64,000 nt of DNA from Pezicula radicicola (taxonomy: Eukaryota > Ascomycota > Leotiomycetes > Helotiales > Dermateaceae). The notes under the pieces were generated by a model. The model searched no databases. It was not told the DNA's origin and saw nothing but the letters and a program-made list of their open reading frames with translations. Each line of letters starts with the position of its first letter. Positions within the stretch are counted from its first letter, which is position 1. The position numbers and the translations under genes are program-made. Positions 45,304-57,639 of the stretch are shown here, piece after piece. The DNA lies in the NCBI GenBank assembly GCA_003008705.1, contig PDUO01000002.1, forward strand, positions 1,506,898 through 1,570,897, read 5' to 3'.

Positions 45304-45822
45304 TTATTTCCTTCCTTCCACCATTATAATGTGATATCCGAATCCAGTTTTCACATCCTTGTATTTGGGATTTGCCAATGTGCTGGTCTCAAGTTCAAAA
45401 GCCGCATCTGCAAAAGTAGGATCCAGATCACCGCGCAATTTCCAACCAAGCGCGCCTCCTTCAGTATGGTAAGCAAGGACGGATATATTTTTGTGCAAAC
45501 GAAACTTGGAGCCTGGTGGCCGTACGTACCCGCTTTAGCCTTGTCCTCAGAAAACTCCCTCGCAACATCATCGAACTTTGCGCCGCCTTTCAACTTCTCA
45601 AGAGCCAATTCCTTCTTGCCATGCTTCTCACACTAAAGAGATTGTCAGACTTCTTACTCCTGCCTACAGTAGACATCTCAATTCCAGGGAAACAAGAACA
45701 GAACAGACCAATATGTGTCGAACATTTATCTGTTGCGCACCCTTGACCTTACCAGAAGCACCCTTATCATCGGCTGCATCGGCCTTGCCCTTCCCCTTCC
45801 CCTTCGCGGCCTTCGGTGGCAT
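45304..45822 (-). CDS. parvulin-type peptidyl-prolyl isomerase, PAR14/PIN4-like
   Basis: Three exons (45709-45822, 45530-45632, 45304-45458) give 123 residues. A basic N-terminal tail ([15 protein letters not shown]...) precedes a compact parvulin domain: [19 protein letters not shown] across intron 1, [20 protein letters not shown] across intron 2, [17 protein letters not shown] and the end [15 protein letters not shown]. This is the PAR14 layout (lysine-rich DNA-binding-type tail plus parvulin, no WW domain); animal PAR14 acts in ribosome biogenesis and chromatin. The first donor, GTCTGT, is weak but gives the only joint preserving HILCEKHGKK. The gene is convergent with RPS12, 208 bp apart. 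Confidence 0.9.
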
Positions 45823-46449
45823 GACTTGCGTACGCGTATGTGTCGAATTTCTGATAAGAGCTTCGAGGGCTTGGATCTGCGTCGTGTTTTCTTCGAAGTT
45901 GGAGATGAAAGTCGTCTACTCTGCGTAGTTTGCAGCCAATAGCGGGGCGCCTATTGAGGCGGGGCGCTTGCGTCCAGTTGTTTTTGTTCGTGGGAAGGCT
46001 GATGTTGAAGTAAGTAACTCACTCGTCAGGGACTCAGGGTTCAACGTCAGTCACTTCATCAAAGTGATCATAAGAGACGACAATCAGTAAATTATATCGT
46101 AAGGTTGTACTAAAATAATGTAAAGTATGATGTAGTGTTTGTGGAAATTGTATGTTTACTTTCCAGGTTCTTTCTTTATGTTGTCCTATGTCCTCCCTTT
46201 TTCATATCAAACTAAGAATGTTCGTTCCTTTTTCTGCTTTAAGCTACTCAAAATAAGTGAATTGCTCAAGGTCACGGTCGAGTAAGTAGTTTTCATAACA
46301 AAGACGCCAGCATAAACACGATTAGGACTTCACATTGCTTACCTAGTGAATACAAACGCTTTCACTTTTGGAAAGTGAAGCTCCAGCACCTACTTCAAGC
46401 CAGCTGATATCAGATATTCATCTTTCAAGCTTGAGAATTTAATATCACA
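45823..46449. other. intergenic, divergent PAR14 and cysteine dioxygenase promoters
   Basis: 627 bp, AT-rich in the middle. No gene is seen. Confidence 0.5.
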
Positions 46450-47165
46450 ATGGCACCAGCTTCAACCTCAGACGCCTTTCACCAACTCGTAGCCGACCTC
46501 TCAAGTGCCCTAGGATCGTCCGGTCTCGATTCCAAGGATGTCGATCTAAAGAAGCTGAGATTTCTAATGGAGAAATATGTTTCGCGCGAAGAAGACTGGA
46601 AGAGATATGCTTTTGAGAATACTAACATGGGCTACACTCGCAACCTGGTGGATGAAGGAAATGGGAAAAGCAATCTGGTAAGATTGAGCCATCAATTTCA
46701 CGTAGACCGCTGGCTGACCAAGTACTTTCTTTAGTTGGTCCTTGTATAGACACCAGGCAAATGCAGTCCAATTCACGATCACGCAAAAGCTCACTGTCTG
46801 ATGAAAATCCTAAAAGGCACATTACACGAAACTCACTACGATTACCCTTCAAAGATAGGCAGCGCGCCATCTATGATCAAGGACTTCGTTCATGGGGAGA
46901 ACGCGGTTGCTTATATGTCGGATGAGCTGGGCGTGCACAAGATCTCTAACCAGGATCCTAAGGAGTTCGCAGTATCGCTTCATCGTATGTGTGTTGTGTT
47001 CTGACTTGTCAATGGTGCTAATATCAGCTTAGTCTACACTCCCCGAATGCACGACATGAAGGATGCTATATTTTCAACGAGAAGACGAGCGAGAAGAGCC
47101 ATATAAAGCAATTCAATTTCTTCTCTGAATTTGGTCGCAAGGTCACGGAGGCTGAGAAGCTATGA
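46450..47165 (+). pseudogene. cysteine dioxygenase gene with a nonsense codon and a frame lesion
   Basis: The family oxidises cysteine to cysteine sulfinate using Fe(II) held by three histidines. Exon 1 (46450-46674) encodes [40 protein letters not shown] and [12 protein letters not shown]. Exon 2 begins LVLV, then TAG (46747-46749) where the family has Trp, then [20 protein letters not shown] with the H-x-H ligands and the Cys of the Cys-Tyr cofactor, and later [19 protein letters not shown]. In exon 3 the expected HLYTPPNA is off by one base at about 47037-47044; only an upstream acceptor (47027) keeps frame, giving HLSLHSPNA, followed by RHEGCYIFNEKTSEKSHIK and FFSEFGRKV to TGA 47165. An acceptor made by the TAG itself (47749-type ATAG at 46749) would bypass the stop but delete LVLVW. 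Two lesions suggest loss of function. Confidence 0.8.
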
Positions 47166-47645
47166 GTTATGACAGGATGGAGGATATTTCCGGCGTACGT
47201 ACATACAAATTCGCAAGCAACTCTAGTTTGCGAGTGATTATAAACTAATTGTGATTGAAGGCGTCTAATCGACTTTCATATTCGGGAACAGAAATCACTA
47301 GAGGTTGCACAATAGACTTCAGCGGAAAGATTCTTTCACATGGCGTTTGGTAGCGGAGTAGCGTTGAATAGCGTAGACCATTCTGGTGCCTTAATGACTA
47401 GAGAAAAATAGAACAGCACCGTTGCAATACCACAAAGTCCATCCCACTACTAAGTCACCTACAAACATAAGTTCTTCAGTCTATGAATGACGTTCATCTA
47501 AGTAAGCTAAATGATAAAAATACCTCAGTCCTTCTGCCAATCCATTCGTAAATATTGAGGTACTTCACATCCCACCAAACACTTTCTATCTCATCTCAAA
47601 AACGCATTCAATCCACTCATCAAAAGTAAATATTCACCACCCAAA
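47166..47645. other. intergenic
   Basis: 480 bp between the dioxygenase relic and the poly-Thr gene. Nothing is recognised. Confidence 0.5.
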
Positions 47646-48458
47646 ATGGAAAACCTCAACAAACACTCAACCAACACTTCAATCCACTCTCTCCCAAGCC
47701 GAGAAGAAAACCAAAAAACTAGCACACCCCCAAAAGACAATCTCTCAATCCCAACCACAACCACAACCACAACCACAACCACAACCACAACCACAACCAC
47801 AACCACAACCACAACCACAACCACAACCACAACCACAATAACCTCAGATAAAACAGCAATTGAAAACATCATGAATCCACCAACTTCAACATCAACTTCA
47901 CCTCCACTACCAAACTCCCACCTCCATGAGACTAAAAAAAAAAAAATACCGCCAAGCAAAATAGAACATAAAACCTCAACTTCAGACGAAACGAAACAAG
48001 GAATCCCCCAAATCAAAATAACCCCCCCAACACCACCGACACCACCTCTCCTACCACCACAACCAGCATTAGCATGGAAACTCTTACCCAACTCCACCGA
48101 CTTTCCTACTTCACACGACTCAATACCACGACTAATGCCAGCACGAAAACCACCATCACCGCTCCCATCATCACAATGTTCACCACCAGGAAAACCATCA
48201 TTGAAATCAAAATCAAAACCAAAATCCAAAGAAACAATTTCTACGACTGTTACTGTTACTAAGGATGGGGATGGGGATGAAAACGCAGGCTTAAAAGTGG
48301 AGCTAAAGAAGGAGGTTGGGTTTGCTCCGTATGTGGATGTTATTCATTATCTTGTTTTGGATAGGGTGGTTAGTGGAGAGGAGGGGAAGAAAGAGGAGGA
48401 AGTTAAGGCTAAGAACATGCTCAGGAAGATCGGTGGTTGGATGAAGAGTTTCTTTTAG
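47646..48458 (+). CDS. hypothetical low-complexity protein with poly-threonine tract
   Basis: A single open frame of 270 codons. A run of about 28 threonines (residues ~39-66) comes from an ACAACC hexamer repeat. Pro/Ser/Lys-rich sequence follows, then a more structured, charged end: KKEVGFAPYVDVIHYLVLD, GEEGKKEEEVKAKNMLRKIG, GWMKSFF. The C-terminal ~60 residues have normal codon use and look like a short helical region, so the gene may be real. No family is recognised, and the opposite strand is also open through the repeat, so caution is due. Confidence 0.45.
   Translation: MENLNKHSTNTSIHSLPSREENQKTSTPPKDNLSIPTTTTTTTTTTTTTTTTTTTTTTTTTTTTITSDKTAIENIMNPPTSTSTSPPLPNSHLHETKKKKIPPSKIEHKTSTSDETKQGIPQIKITPPTPPTPPLLPPQPALAWKLLPNSTDFPTSHDSIPRLMPARKPPSPLPSSQCSPPGKPSLKSKSKPKSKETISTTVTVTKDGDGDENAGLKVELKKEVGFAPYVDVIHYLVLDRVVSGEEGKKEEEVKAKNMLRKIGGWMKSFF
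47751..47836 (+). repeat. (ACAACC)n hexanucleotide repeat
   Basis: About 14 uninterrupted units encoding Thr-Thr. Likely length-polymorphic. Confidence 0.9.
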
Positions 48459-48855
48459 AGAGTGGATTTGTAATCTTGGTGCTTGGTCCGGTTTAAATGT
48501 GCTTTGACTTTATCTTACAGAATAAGAATATTCAATGGAAGTCATAATTTGTAGCCTACTTAGAAGTGATTAATTGAACTTATTGGACCTCTAGATTGTG
48601 CTCCTTAGTCTGTAAACCAGCACATTACTTCGAACAAATCAGGTGGAGTAAGCGGTGGTTTTCTGCATGAAGAATTTGATTGCATGTCAATATCATTGAC
48701 ATTTCTCTCCCTGTTGGGCGCAGTTATCTACCATTTGCAAGAAGCAACGGAAACCGACAAAAACAGGAAAATCAATCATCCATATCATATGAATATAACT
48801 CCCGAACGCAATGCAATGACAAATAACCGCCCAAAGTAATGAAGAATCTAATCCT
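48459..48855. other. intergenic between convergent genes
   Basis: 397 bp of 3' flanks. No gene is seen. Confidence 0.5.
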
Positions 48856-51800
48856 CTATCTGCCTCCGCTGAAATCCGGCTTGTACGTCTTGACTCCACC
48901 AGCCTTCATAAGCTCTCGTAGAGCCATGGTAGCATACGTGCTTGAACCAAGTGAAAACTTGACAATCACAGCAATCTTGGCCGGTTCTTCATTAGATTCG
49001 ACTGCCGGGACCGTATTAGCCATATCAACATCTACCTTTTCGTCCAAGCTATCTGGTGCACCTTTGTCGTCTTCATCGACCATAATAGGAACGGATTCTG
49101 AGACTGAGGTCTGGGTGACTAGAGCCTCATCACTGGCACCATTATCATCGGTTGGAAGACTCTGTTCATGCATTAGTCAATCAGATCTGTCACTCGTAGT
49201 AATCCGCACTTCCGAAAGGTATGATGACGGGTAGTCCTGCTTCATGGGAGAGCTGAGCTTGGGTTGCTCGAGCGGTTCAAAACTCATACATGACCAGCCA
49301 ACGGACGACCCATGTTCCATCTAAGTAGTGGAGGAATTGCACGGAGGAGTCACTTACATCTATGATAGGAGCTTCAACTTCTGTCTCTTTAGACTCGAAG
49401 GAACCGTCATACTGAGGAGGTTGGGCGTTAGTGGGAGTTTTGAATTCATCATCAGAGCTAGCAGCGGTTCCTTGATGAACGATAGTTGAACGGTGGCCAG
49501 TGCGCAGTGTCTCCCCATTCTCAACAGCCGTCTGAATGTAGGTATCCTTGATCGTAGGCATTATGATATCTTCTGGTTTCTTGGGAATCAATCTCTCAGC
49601 AGCTACAGCTTCTGCCATTGCCGCATCCTCTGCAGCCAGCTTTGCTGGTAGGGCGTTCCATGCAGCGTGCTGAGCGGTGTTCAGGTGCTGGGGCAGAGGT
49701 TGAGGCAGAGATTGATGCTGAGGTTCAGGCTGGGTCTGAATCTGCGTAACTTGCTGTTGGCTTGAAACCTGGAATCAATGTTCATTAGCCACTTGACTTT
49801 GAACACTGAGAGTCACGTTGAAAAGCAAAGAGGCCGAAGAGAGCGTTTCACTTACATCACCACGGCGTCCTCCACGACTGCTCCGACCGTTCTGTTGGCG
49901 TCCGCCACGACCGCCACGACCACAACGCTCGTTTCCTGTGGAATATATTAGTAACCGTATTTTCCTTCAAATGAAAGGGGTGTCCTCACGGTTGCCATTG
50001 TCTTGGCGTCGATCATCCTGGTTTCGAACAAGCTTATGCTCCCTTCCAGTTGATTTGAACAACTTTTCCAAATCTGTCTCCACTAGCTGTTCGTCCGCCG
50101 CATGATATGTCTTGAGCTCGAAACTCAAGTCCGCTCCAACCCGAGCGATCAGTTTTCTATAACTGCCACTGAGGCTGAAGTCTTTTTGTTTTCGACGCAT
50201 GTCAGCAGGATCAAGGCCGCCACCACGCTCGCTACCCATGAATTCCTTGTAGAAGTCGCCAATATCGTTGTCAGGATACTCGATATCGTAACCAGGTGTT
50301 GGGAGAACAATATCAAAGATGGAATATTGACCGCTCTCTGCTTCCTCCGCCGTTAGAGCTCGTGCTCGTTGGTATATGTCGTCGCTGTAAATGGCGCTGT
50401 CATCTCTATCAGGATGGACGATGACCTCTCCATTTTCGTCGATTTCTTCACGAGTAGTAGCATTGCGTGCAGATTGACCATCAATCAAGACAAGATCGCC
50501 CTTGATAACTCTATTGGCATGTCTAGCCCACCGCTCACTTACAGTCGTGTTCCAAACCAGAGACTGGTATGCATGGACATACATCAACTTCAGGTTTCGA
50601 GGAATGGTGTTTAGTGCCCCAATGTAATCTTCCCGCTTGTTCTTAGAGGCAAGGTGTCGAATAATGGCTGACTCAGCATTGAATTTCCTTGGTAGCTTTT
50701 CGAGCACTTCATGAGAACTTGCGCCGTCTTTGAAAAGTTGAATCGCCTGGGCACGGGCAATGTCATCTTTGTTGATGCGACTACTGTCATAAGCTTCAGG
50801 GTTTTTAGCCACGGCAATTGACTTGTCGCTGACGTTCAAAATAGCCTTTACAGCACTTTCAAAATCGCCCTTCAAAAGCAGCTTTCCAACTTCATCAGTT
50901 CCGATACCGAAAGTTCCGAATCGTTGTAGACCATAGTAATTAAGAAATCCATGCTCTTCCAAATGCTTAACAGCCTGTAAAAATCAAGTCAGTCAATAAT
51001 ATCAATAGACGAAGATTGGAAACTCTGAACAGCTCGAGAGTTTCCGCACTCGTGCAAAGGCTTTTCCATGGTTGGTAGTGACACGTACCTCTCCAACGAC
51101 CATGTTGCCCAAATCCAATCTGCTTGCCGTATCCAGCAGAGCGTCATCGCCAAAATGGCAATCCCGAAGTGTTATGTGAAATTGGTTGCCTTGAAGCTCG
51201 CCCAGCTCAAGACCATGCTTCTCATACTTGAAGTTACCGATTGTAGATCTCCGCAATTGTCTGTTCATCATAGCCAATCTCTCCGCCTTTTGTCTCAAGA
51301 CGCTAACTCGTTGAACGGTCACAGCTCTACGGTCCTTGGTTCCAGAGAACGCAAAGTTTTGAGGTTTAGTATGGAATCTTCGAGCAAGAAAGCCGATAAC
51401 TTCCATGGTGTCTTTGTTTTCCTTGTAAAGTGAAAAGTGCAAGTATTCGCCTGAGTAAAAAGCTGTTAGTATTTTGAGATTTGGAAGAAGTAGATGATTT
51501 CAGGGAGTACTTACCTCCAAATTCTTGCCAGCCGACTTTACCTCTAGGCTTGTTTTCGGGTTCTGGGCGAGGATTAGATACTTCGCGTGGACGGGTTTTG
51601 CCAGCAGCGAAGATCTTGATGACACCATCCGGGTCTTTGAGAGATTCAGTGTCGATGCGAGATTCGAAAATGCGACGCACGTCATGATGCAACTTTCTAC
51701 GAAGCTCCCGGTCGGTGATTGGGTCTGACATCAATGATCCAAAGAGGCTTGGTTTCTTATCCGGCTTAGCAAGAATCTCAGCGTGAAACTTTATGATCTG

Positions 51801-53077
51801 GTCCTTGATATTACTACCAAAGTAGGTCGTTAATAAAGCTTCATCCTCGGGGGTGACGACAAAAGACGGCTTCTCTGCGTTTGCCTTAGCCTTTGAAGCA
51901 CTGGTTGGGATGATGTTAGCGGGGAGAAGACCGGCTCGCATTGCATCTCCCGCAGTCTTCTTCACTTCAATGGCAAAGCTTGGGTCCTCGAGACGGATAT
52001 CACGAATGACTGCGCGCGTTCCTTGATATGTTGCGTTCTTTGAAGCTCCTAGGACAGTCGAAGACTTTGAGATTGACGCAACGAAGTTTGGGTCCTCAAG
52101 GCGAACGTCTCGTGTAGCAAATCGCGAGACATAAGCTGGAGCTTCGTCCTCAACCTTGAAATCTTCAGCTTGGACGTTTGGCACTTTGTTCTCCTTCGCA
52201 TCTGGAACAGCTGGAGGAGCTGGAGGATCATCATTGACTTCAACCTTCATTTCTTCCTTCGCATCTGGAACAGATTGAAAAGCTGGAAGATCGTCATTGA
52301 CTTCAACCTTCAGTTTCTCTTCTTCCTTCACACCAGCTACAGCTGGAGAAGCTAGAGCGTCTTCCTTGATCTCAGCTTCGGAATGATCATTCTCCTGTGC
52401 CTCCGGAGCAGCTTTCGTAGGACCAGCATTGTGAGCCGTCTACAGACATGAATTAGACCTCATAGCCAATATTCACCCCCAGCGCGAATTGTCACTCACC
52501 GTTGAAACTGCCTTAATATTGGGAGCCTTGTCGTTTGTCAAGTGAACTACTGTTCCATCAGGAGCGATCTCGTTGACAAGGAAGTCCGTGTATCTGTAAT
52601 TGTGTTAGAGAATTGAAGCCAATGAGATCAACAGATGTTGAGTGCAATAGAGAAAGACTTGAATTTATGAGTTGTGGCGCACTTGGTAAAAGTGACTTCA
52701 ACCAATTGAAAGATCAGATGGCGCATTTTGAAAACCGGAGGACTACTCCAGAACCCATTGCAAAAGATCAAACGAATTGGAGCATCAAGCATGCAAAGAA
52801 TGAGGTACCTTTGCTTCAAGATACCTGAGAAACCAGGGTTGGTGGAGTTGACGAAGTGAAGAATTCCAACTTCAGCTTCACGTTCTGGTTGAAATCCAAT
52901 GCCACCATTGACAACATCAGGCTTTTCTTCATCCATCTTCTTTTCAGGATCTCGATCCGCGGAGGTGTGGTTGTTGTTGTTGTTGTTTGAAGATGGTTGT
53001 GGGGAACTGAGCTTGATGCGTTTGGAAGGAGGTTCATCGCGGTCCCCCCCCTCGTCACGCGGATTGGCGCCTGCCAT
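48856..53077 (-). CDS. PUS7: multisubstrate pseudouridine synthase PUS7 (TruD family)
   Basis: Eight exons (52809-53077, 52500-52593, 51515-52439, 51050-51450, 49990-50974, 49856-49935, 49358-49768, 48856-49161) join to 1156 residues, all phases consistent. PUS7 converts uridine to pseudouridine in tRNA, U2 snRNA and mRNA. TruD signatures are clear: ILKQRYTDFLVNEIAPDGTV at the start, the catalytic Asp in FAFSGTKDRRAVTVQRVSVL, LELGELQGNQFHITLRD, FLNYYGLQRFGTFGIGTDEV, YVHAYQSLVWNTTVS and the end VKFSLGSSTYATMALRELMK. It is much longer than yeast PUS7 (676) because of an acidic repeat-bearing insert after residue ~120 and an RGG-like segment (CGRGGRGGRQQNGRSSRGG) plus Gln/Pro-rich linker before the last domain. 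The intron 4 donor (GTGCGG, after 51050) is weak and the least certain joint. Confidence 0.92.
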
Positions 53078-53478
53078 TATTGACGCCTCGCGAGGTAGGT
53101 ACGATAGAGCAACTTCCCAAAATTTTAACAGGTAGTTCTCCAATCTACACTCTCACCACATTTACCACGTGAGGATTGAAGGTCTGTGAAAACTGATATG
53201 AGCAAATCTGTACTAGCCTTCTTCGCATCATTGTTAATCCGCTCTATGCACTTACTACTGTCTTTGGTGTGGACCCTGATGGCTTTGACTACGGAAACCT
53301 CTAAATCATTAATATATAGGGGCAAGGCTTTGCCTTACCGGATACCTTTAAGTCAAACAGGACAAACATAGTTACATGCTTTCTGTTAAAGTTATATACT
53401 TTACGCACAGACTAAAAACTATAAATAAAAATCTTTAGCTTTAGAATTTCTTTATAAAATACTACTATAACTATTAAT

Positions 53479-53479
<1 letters not shown>
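53078..53479. other. transition from gene-bearing DNA to AT isochore
   Basis: PUS7 promoter, then composition falls sharply to AT-rich after about 53380. No gene is seen. Confidence 0.6.
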
Positions 53480-53513
<34 letters not shown>

Positions 53514-53536
53514 TACTACTACTACTACTACTACTA
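53480..53536 (+). repeat. (ACT)n microsatellite at the isochore edge
   Basis: About 19 ACT/CTA units with one interruption (ACTATACT). Confidence 0.9.
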
Positions 53537-54092
53537 AGATAAGTTATTTTTATTATATACTCTTTATACTTATTTTATTTTAGATACTTAGTAATATTAA
53601 TATTATTATTACTTCTCTTATATATTTATATATAAAGATTAAATAATATCTTAAAAAAGAGATACTAATAAAGTTTAATAAAATTAAATTTTTTTATAAT
53701 AATAAGTTAAATAAGTTAGTTTTAAAGAGATTTACTAAGAATAAATATAATAAAAAAATAATTAAAAAAGTTATCTTTAGACTTTATTATAATTTATTAA
53801 AAGTTAAAGTTATTTTATAATTTTTTAATAATATAAAAAGACTTATATTTAAATTTAAATAATAACTAATAATACTTTAAAATAACTAAAATAAATTAAT
53901 AATTTATTTTAAAGAAAATTAAATTTTTATAATATAATTTTAAATAATTTTCTTAATAAAATTTAATCTTAAAATTTTTTTAAAAACTTTTAAATTTAAA
54001 TATATAATCTAAAAATAAATATTTTTTTAAGAGTTTTTAATTAAATATATTATCTTTTTATCTTATAAATAAGTATAAATTTTAATAAAAAA

Positions 54093-54152
54093 NNNNNNNN
54101 NNNNNNNNNNNNNNNNNNNNNNNNNNNNNNNNNNNNNNNNNNNNNNNNNNNN
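54093..54152. other. assembly gap (60 N)
   Basis: A run of N inside the AT isochore; the true length of missing sequence is unknown. Confidence 0.99.
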
Positions 54153-57100
54153 ATAATAATAAAAAATATTTATAATACTAATTATATATAATTTTTTATT
54201 TAAGAATCTAATAAGTAAAGAATATATAAATATTAATTTTAATAAAAGTATTAATTTTTTAAACTTATATATTTAAAATATAATTAAAAATACTTTATAA
54301 AAATATATTATTATAAAGATAATATTATATAAAATAAGTATCTAATAAACTATAAAATAAAAGCCTTATATAAAGAAATAATTATTTCTTTTTCTTTTTT
54401 AAAGTAAATAAAATATATTAAATTTTTTCTTTAACTTTATTACTAAGCTTATATATCTTCTTTAACTTAAAAGTTAAACCTTTTAATATACTAGTATCTT
54501 AGAAAATATATATCTTAAATTTAGTTTAAATAATAAAAATATTACTCTTTTAAATATTTATAGTATATAATAAAAGCTTATTATAAAACTTATCTTTTTT
54601 TAAATTATTCTTTTAGAAAGATTTTAAACTATTAAAAATCTAAAGAAATTTATTTTTAATTAAAAAAGAGTTAATTATAATATCTTTTTTTAAAAGTTTA
54701 AACTTTAAAAAACTAAAAACTCTAAAGCTATTATCTTATAAAGTAATTAAATTATTTAAAGAATATAAATATTATTAATTTATATTAAGAAATAAACTAA
54801 AGTTCTTATTCTTTATATTATTATTTTTAAATAAAGTTACTTATTATAACTTTATAAAGTAAGTTTCTTTAACTAAAAATATAAAGTATTTAATATTTAC
54901 TTTATTAGTAATATCTTTAGTATTTATATTTTCTTTTTTAAATAATTACTATATACTTATAGTTCTTAATTAAAAAAAGTTAAAATTTATCTTTATAAAG
55001 ACTTTATTTATAATAGTATTAATATAGTAATTTATATTTATAAATATAATAATATTAAGAATATTATTATATTATATTATCTAATATAAAAAAGAAGTTA
55101 AAAGATACTTTTATAAAAAAGTAACTAAAGATACTTCTTAAAAAGTAGTTAAAGATTCTTATTATTAAGTATTATAAGTAAAAAATATACCTTAGTATCT
55201 TTAGTCTTTATTTTAATAAATATTTAATAAGAAATCTCTTTAATTAAAATATCTAGTATAGTATTCTTATCCTTTCTTTTCTTTTTTAAAGATCTAAGTA
55301 TTTTAATAAGATAATAAAAAAAGTAAATAAAAGAATACTTTTATATTTAATAAATAAAAGTTAAAGTAATAAAGTAAAAAGAAATAAAAGATAAAAAGAA
55401 AAAAGAAAATAAGAAGTTATCTTTAATTAAATATTATCTTATTATTAGTAAAACTTCTAAAATAATATAAAGTTATATATTTTATTATATATTTTTTATT
55501 TAAACCTTTAAGAAAAAAACTTTATTATAAAAGTAAAAGATAAAATAAAGACTTTAAACTAAAGTCTTTAAAACTATATATTAATTAATTAAATCTTCTT
55601 ACTTTTATAAAGTAATTAACTTTAAAACTTAAAGTCTTTAAAGTTTTATTAGTAATTAAAGACTTAGTCTTAAATTAATATCTTTCTAAGTTATAAGCTT
55701 TTAGAGCTAAATACTAAAGAAAGATTTTACTCTTCTTAGTTAGATATTTAGAGAAGTTTATTATAATATAAGGTAGTCTCTTAGTTCTAGTATTAGTTAA
55801 AAAGAGTAATATTAGATTTTAAGATTAAGATAAGAGAGCTATTACTAAGTTAAATATAAGGTTATTACTAAGTTACTAAGTATAGATTAAGATATTATAT
55901 TTAAGTTAAGTATAAAGCTTTTATCTAAGAGGGAATAACTATTTACTTATATAAAACCTTTATAAGTATAGATTATTAAGATCCTTTAGATTAGTACTTT
56001 TTATAACTAATCTAACTAATCTAACTAATTTACTAGTTCTTATTATATAATACTTATTATATATTATTTAATTCTTTATACTAAGTCCCTTTCTAGGGTT
56101 TATAACTAAGTCTTAGACTAAGAGTCTTATTATATTTATAATACTATCTCTTATCTAGTTAGTATATTCTTATACTTAACTAGTAGCTATAAGACTTTAT
56201 TAATAGACTATAATTCTATTCTTCTTTTTATTATAACTCTTTTATAATTAAAGAAAACTAATAANTAATTAAAATTATATAAGTATATTAAGACTTTTAG
56301 TATTAAGATATTTTTTTATTCTTATTATATAAAAAATAATATAAAGTACCTTATAGTATATAATTCCTTATACTATTCTAAATATATTCTTACTAATAGA
56401 AAAATAAAATATAATATCTATAACCCTTTAATAAGTAACTAGGTAGTACTTAAGTAAAAGAAGAAAAAGCTAATAAACTCTTAAAAGGAAGTCTAATATA
56501 AATAATAGGTTTTCTTTAAATAACTTATAAAATAATAAGTAAAACTTCTTTATTTAAATAAATAAAGAGAATTCTTTTATATATATATAATAAATATATT
56601 ATATTATAGTTTAAAGTTATTAGATAAGTTAAAAGTAGTTAAAAAGATAAAGTAATAAAAAGCTAAAAAGCTTTATCTTAAATCTAATCTTTAGTCTCTT
56701 ATATCTCTATCTTTTAATAATCTTCTTATTAATCTTATAGACCTAGTCTTAGTTATATTCTTATTAAACTTTAATCTCTCTAATCTCTTTTAATTAAGTC
56801 TAGGTTTTACTAGTAGAACTACTTAAGCTTCTTTAGATAGTTAAGGTTTTTTATAAGTTTTTATATATTATTTATTTTATTATACCCTTCTTATTTAATA
56901 AGGTATTCTTATTAATCTTTTTTATTAGTTCTAATATTAATTATTCTTTTTATATTATAAATATTTAGATTATTTTTAAATAAGAGTTTAATATTTATAA
57001 CTATTAGTATATCTTCTTTTACTAGTTCTAATAATAATATATAAAATATAAGGTATAATTAAAATTTCTTTAATAATTTAATATAGTAATTAACTAGTCT

Positions 57101-57639
57101 AATTTTCTTTAATATCTTAAATAATTTTAATTTCTTAAAGTTAAGTTTTATACTAAGTTATATTATTTTAATATTTTTTTATAATAAGTATACTTTATTC
57201 TTTTTCTTTAATAAAGGTTTTATATTATACTTATTATTTATATATTTTACTATTCTTAAGTTATAAAATTTAATTTTATTAATTAAGTATTAATATAACT
57301 TTTATAAGTTACTTATTATAACTATAACTTATTAGACTCTTATTTTATCTAGTTATAGTTATTAGTATACTTTTAATTAAAATCTATAATTTATAAAGAA
57401 TAATAATATTCTAATAGACTTATTCTTAGTACTATTATATATAAACTATACTAGTAGTAGTAGTTTTATCTAATTATTTTATTATTAATTAATATAATTA
57501 TATAAGTATTATTTTAGTATTTAGTTTAAATATTTTATTTACTTATTTATTTATAAGTAAAATATTATAAAGAGCTTATAGTTTACTCTTAACTATATTA
57601 TAAGTAATATTTAGAATTTTAATATAAAGAGTTTATTTT

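Noticed and set aside
47591..48229. Minus-strand 212-codon frame with poly-valine
   Set aside because: Mirror of the ACAACC repeat on the opposite strand; the plus-strand reading has the better end.
53480..53536. Trinucleotide repeat as a CRISPR-like array
   Set aside because: Simple ACT microsatellite with no spacers; eukaryotic context.
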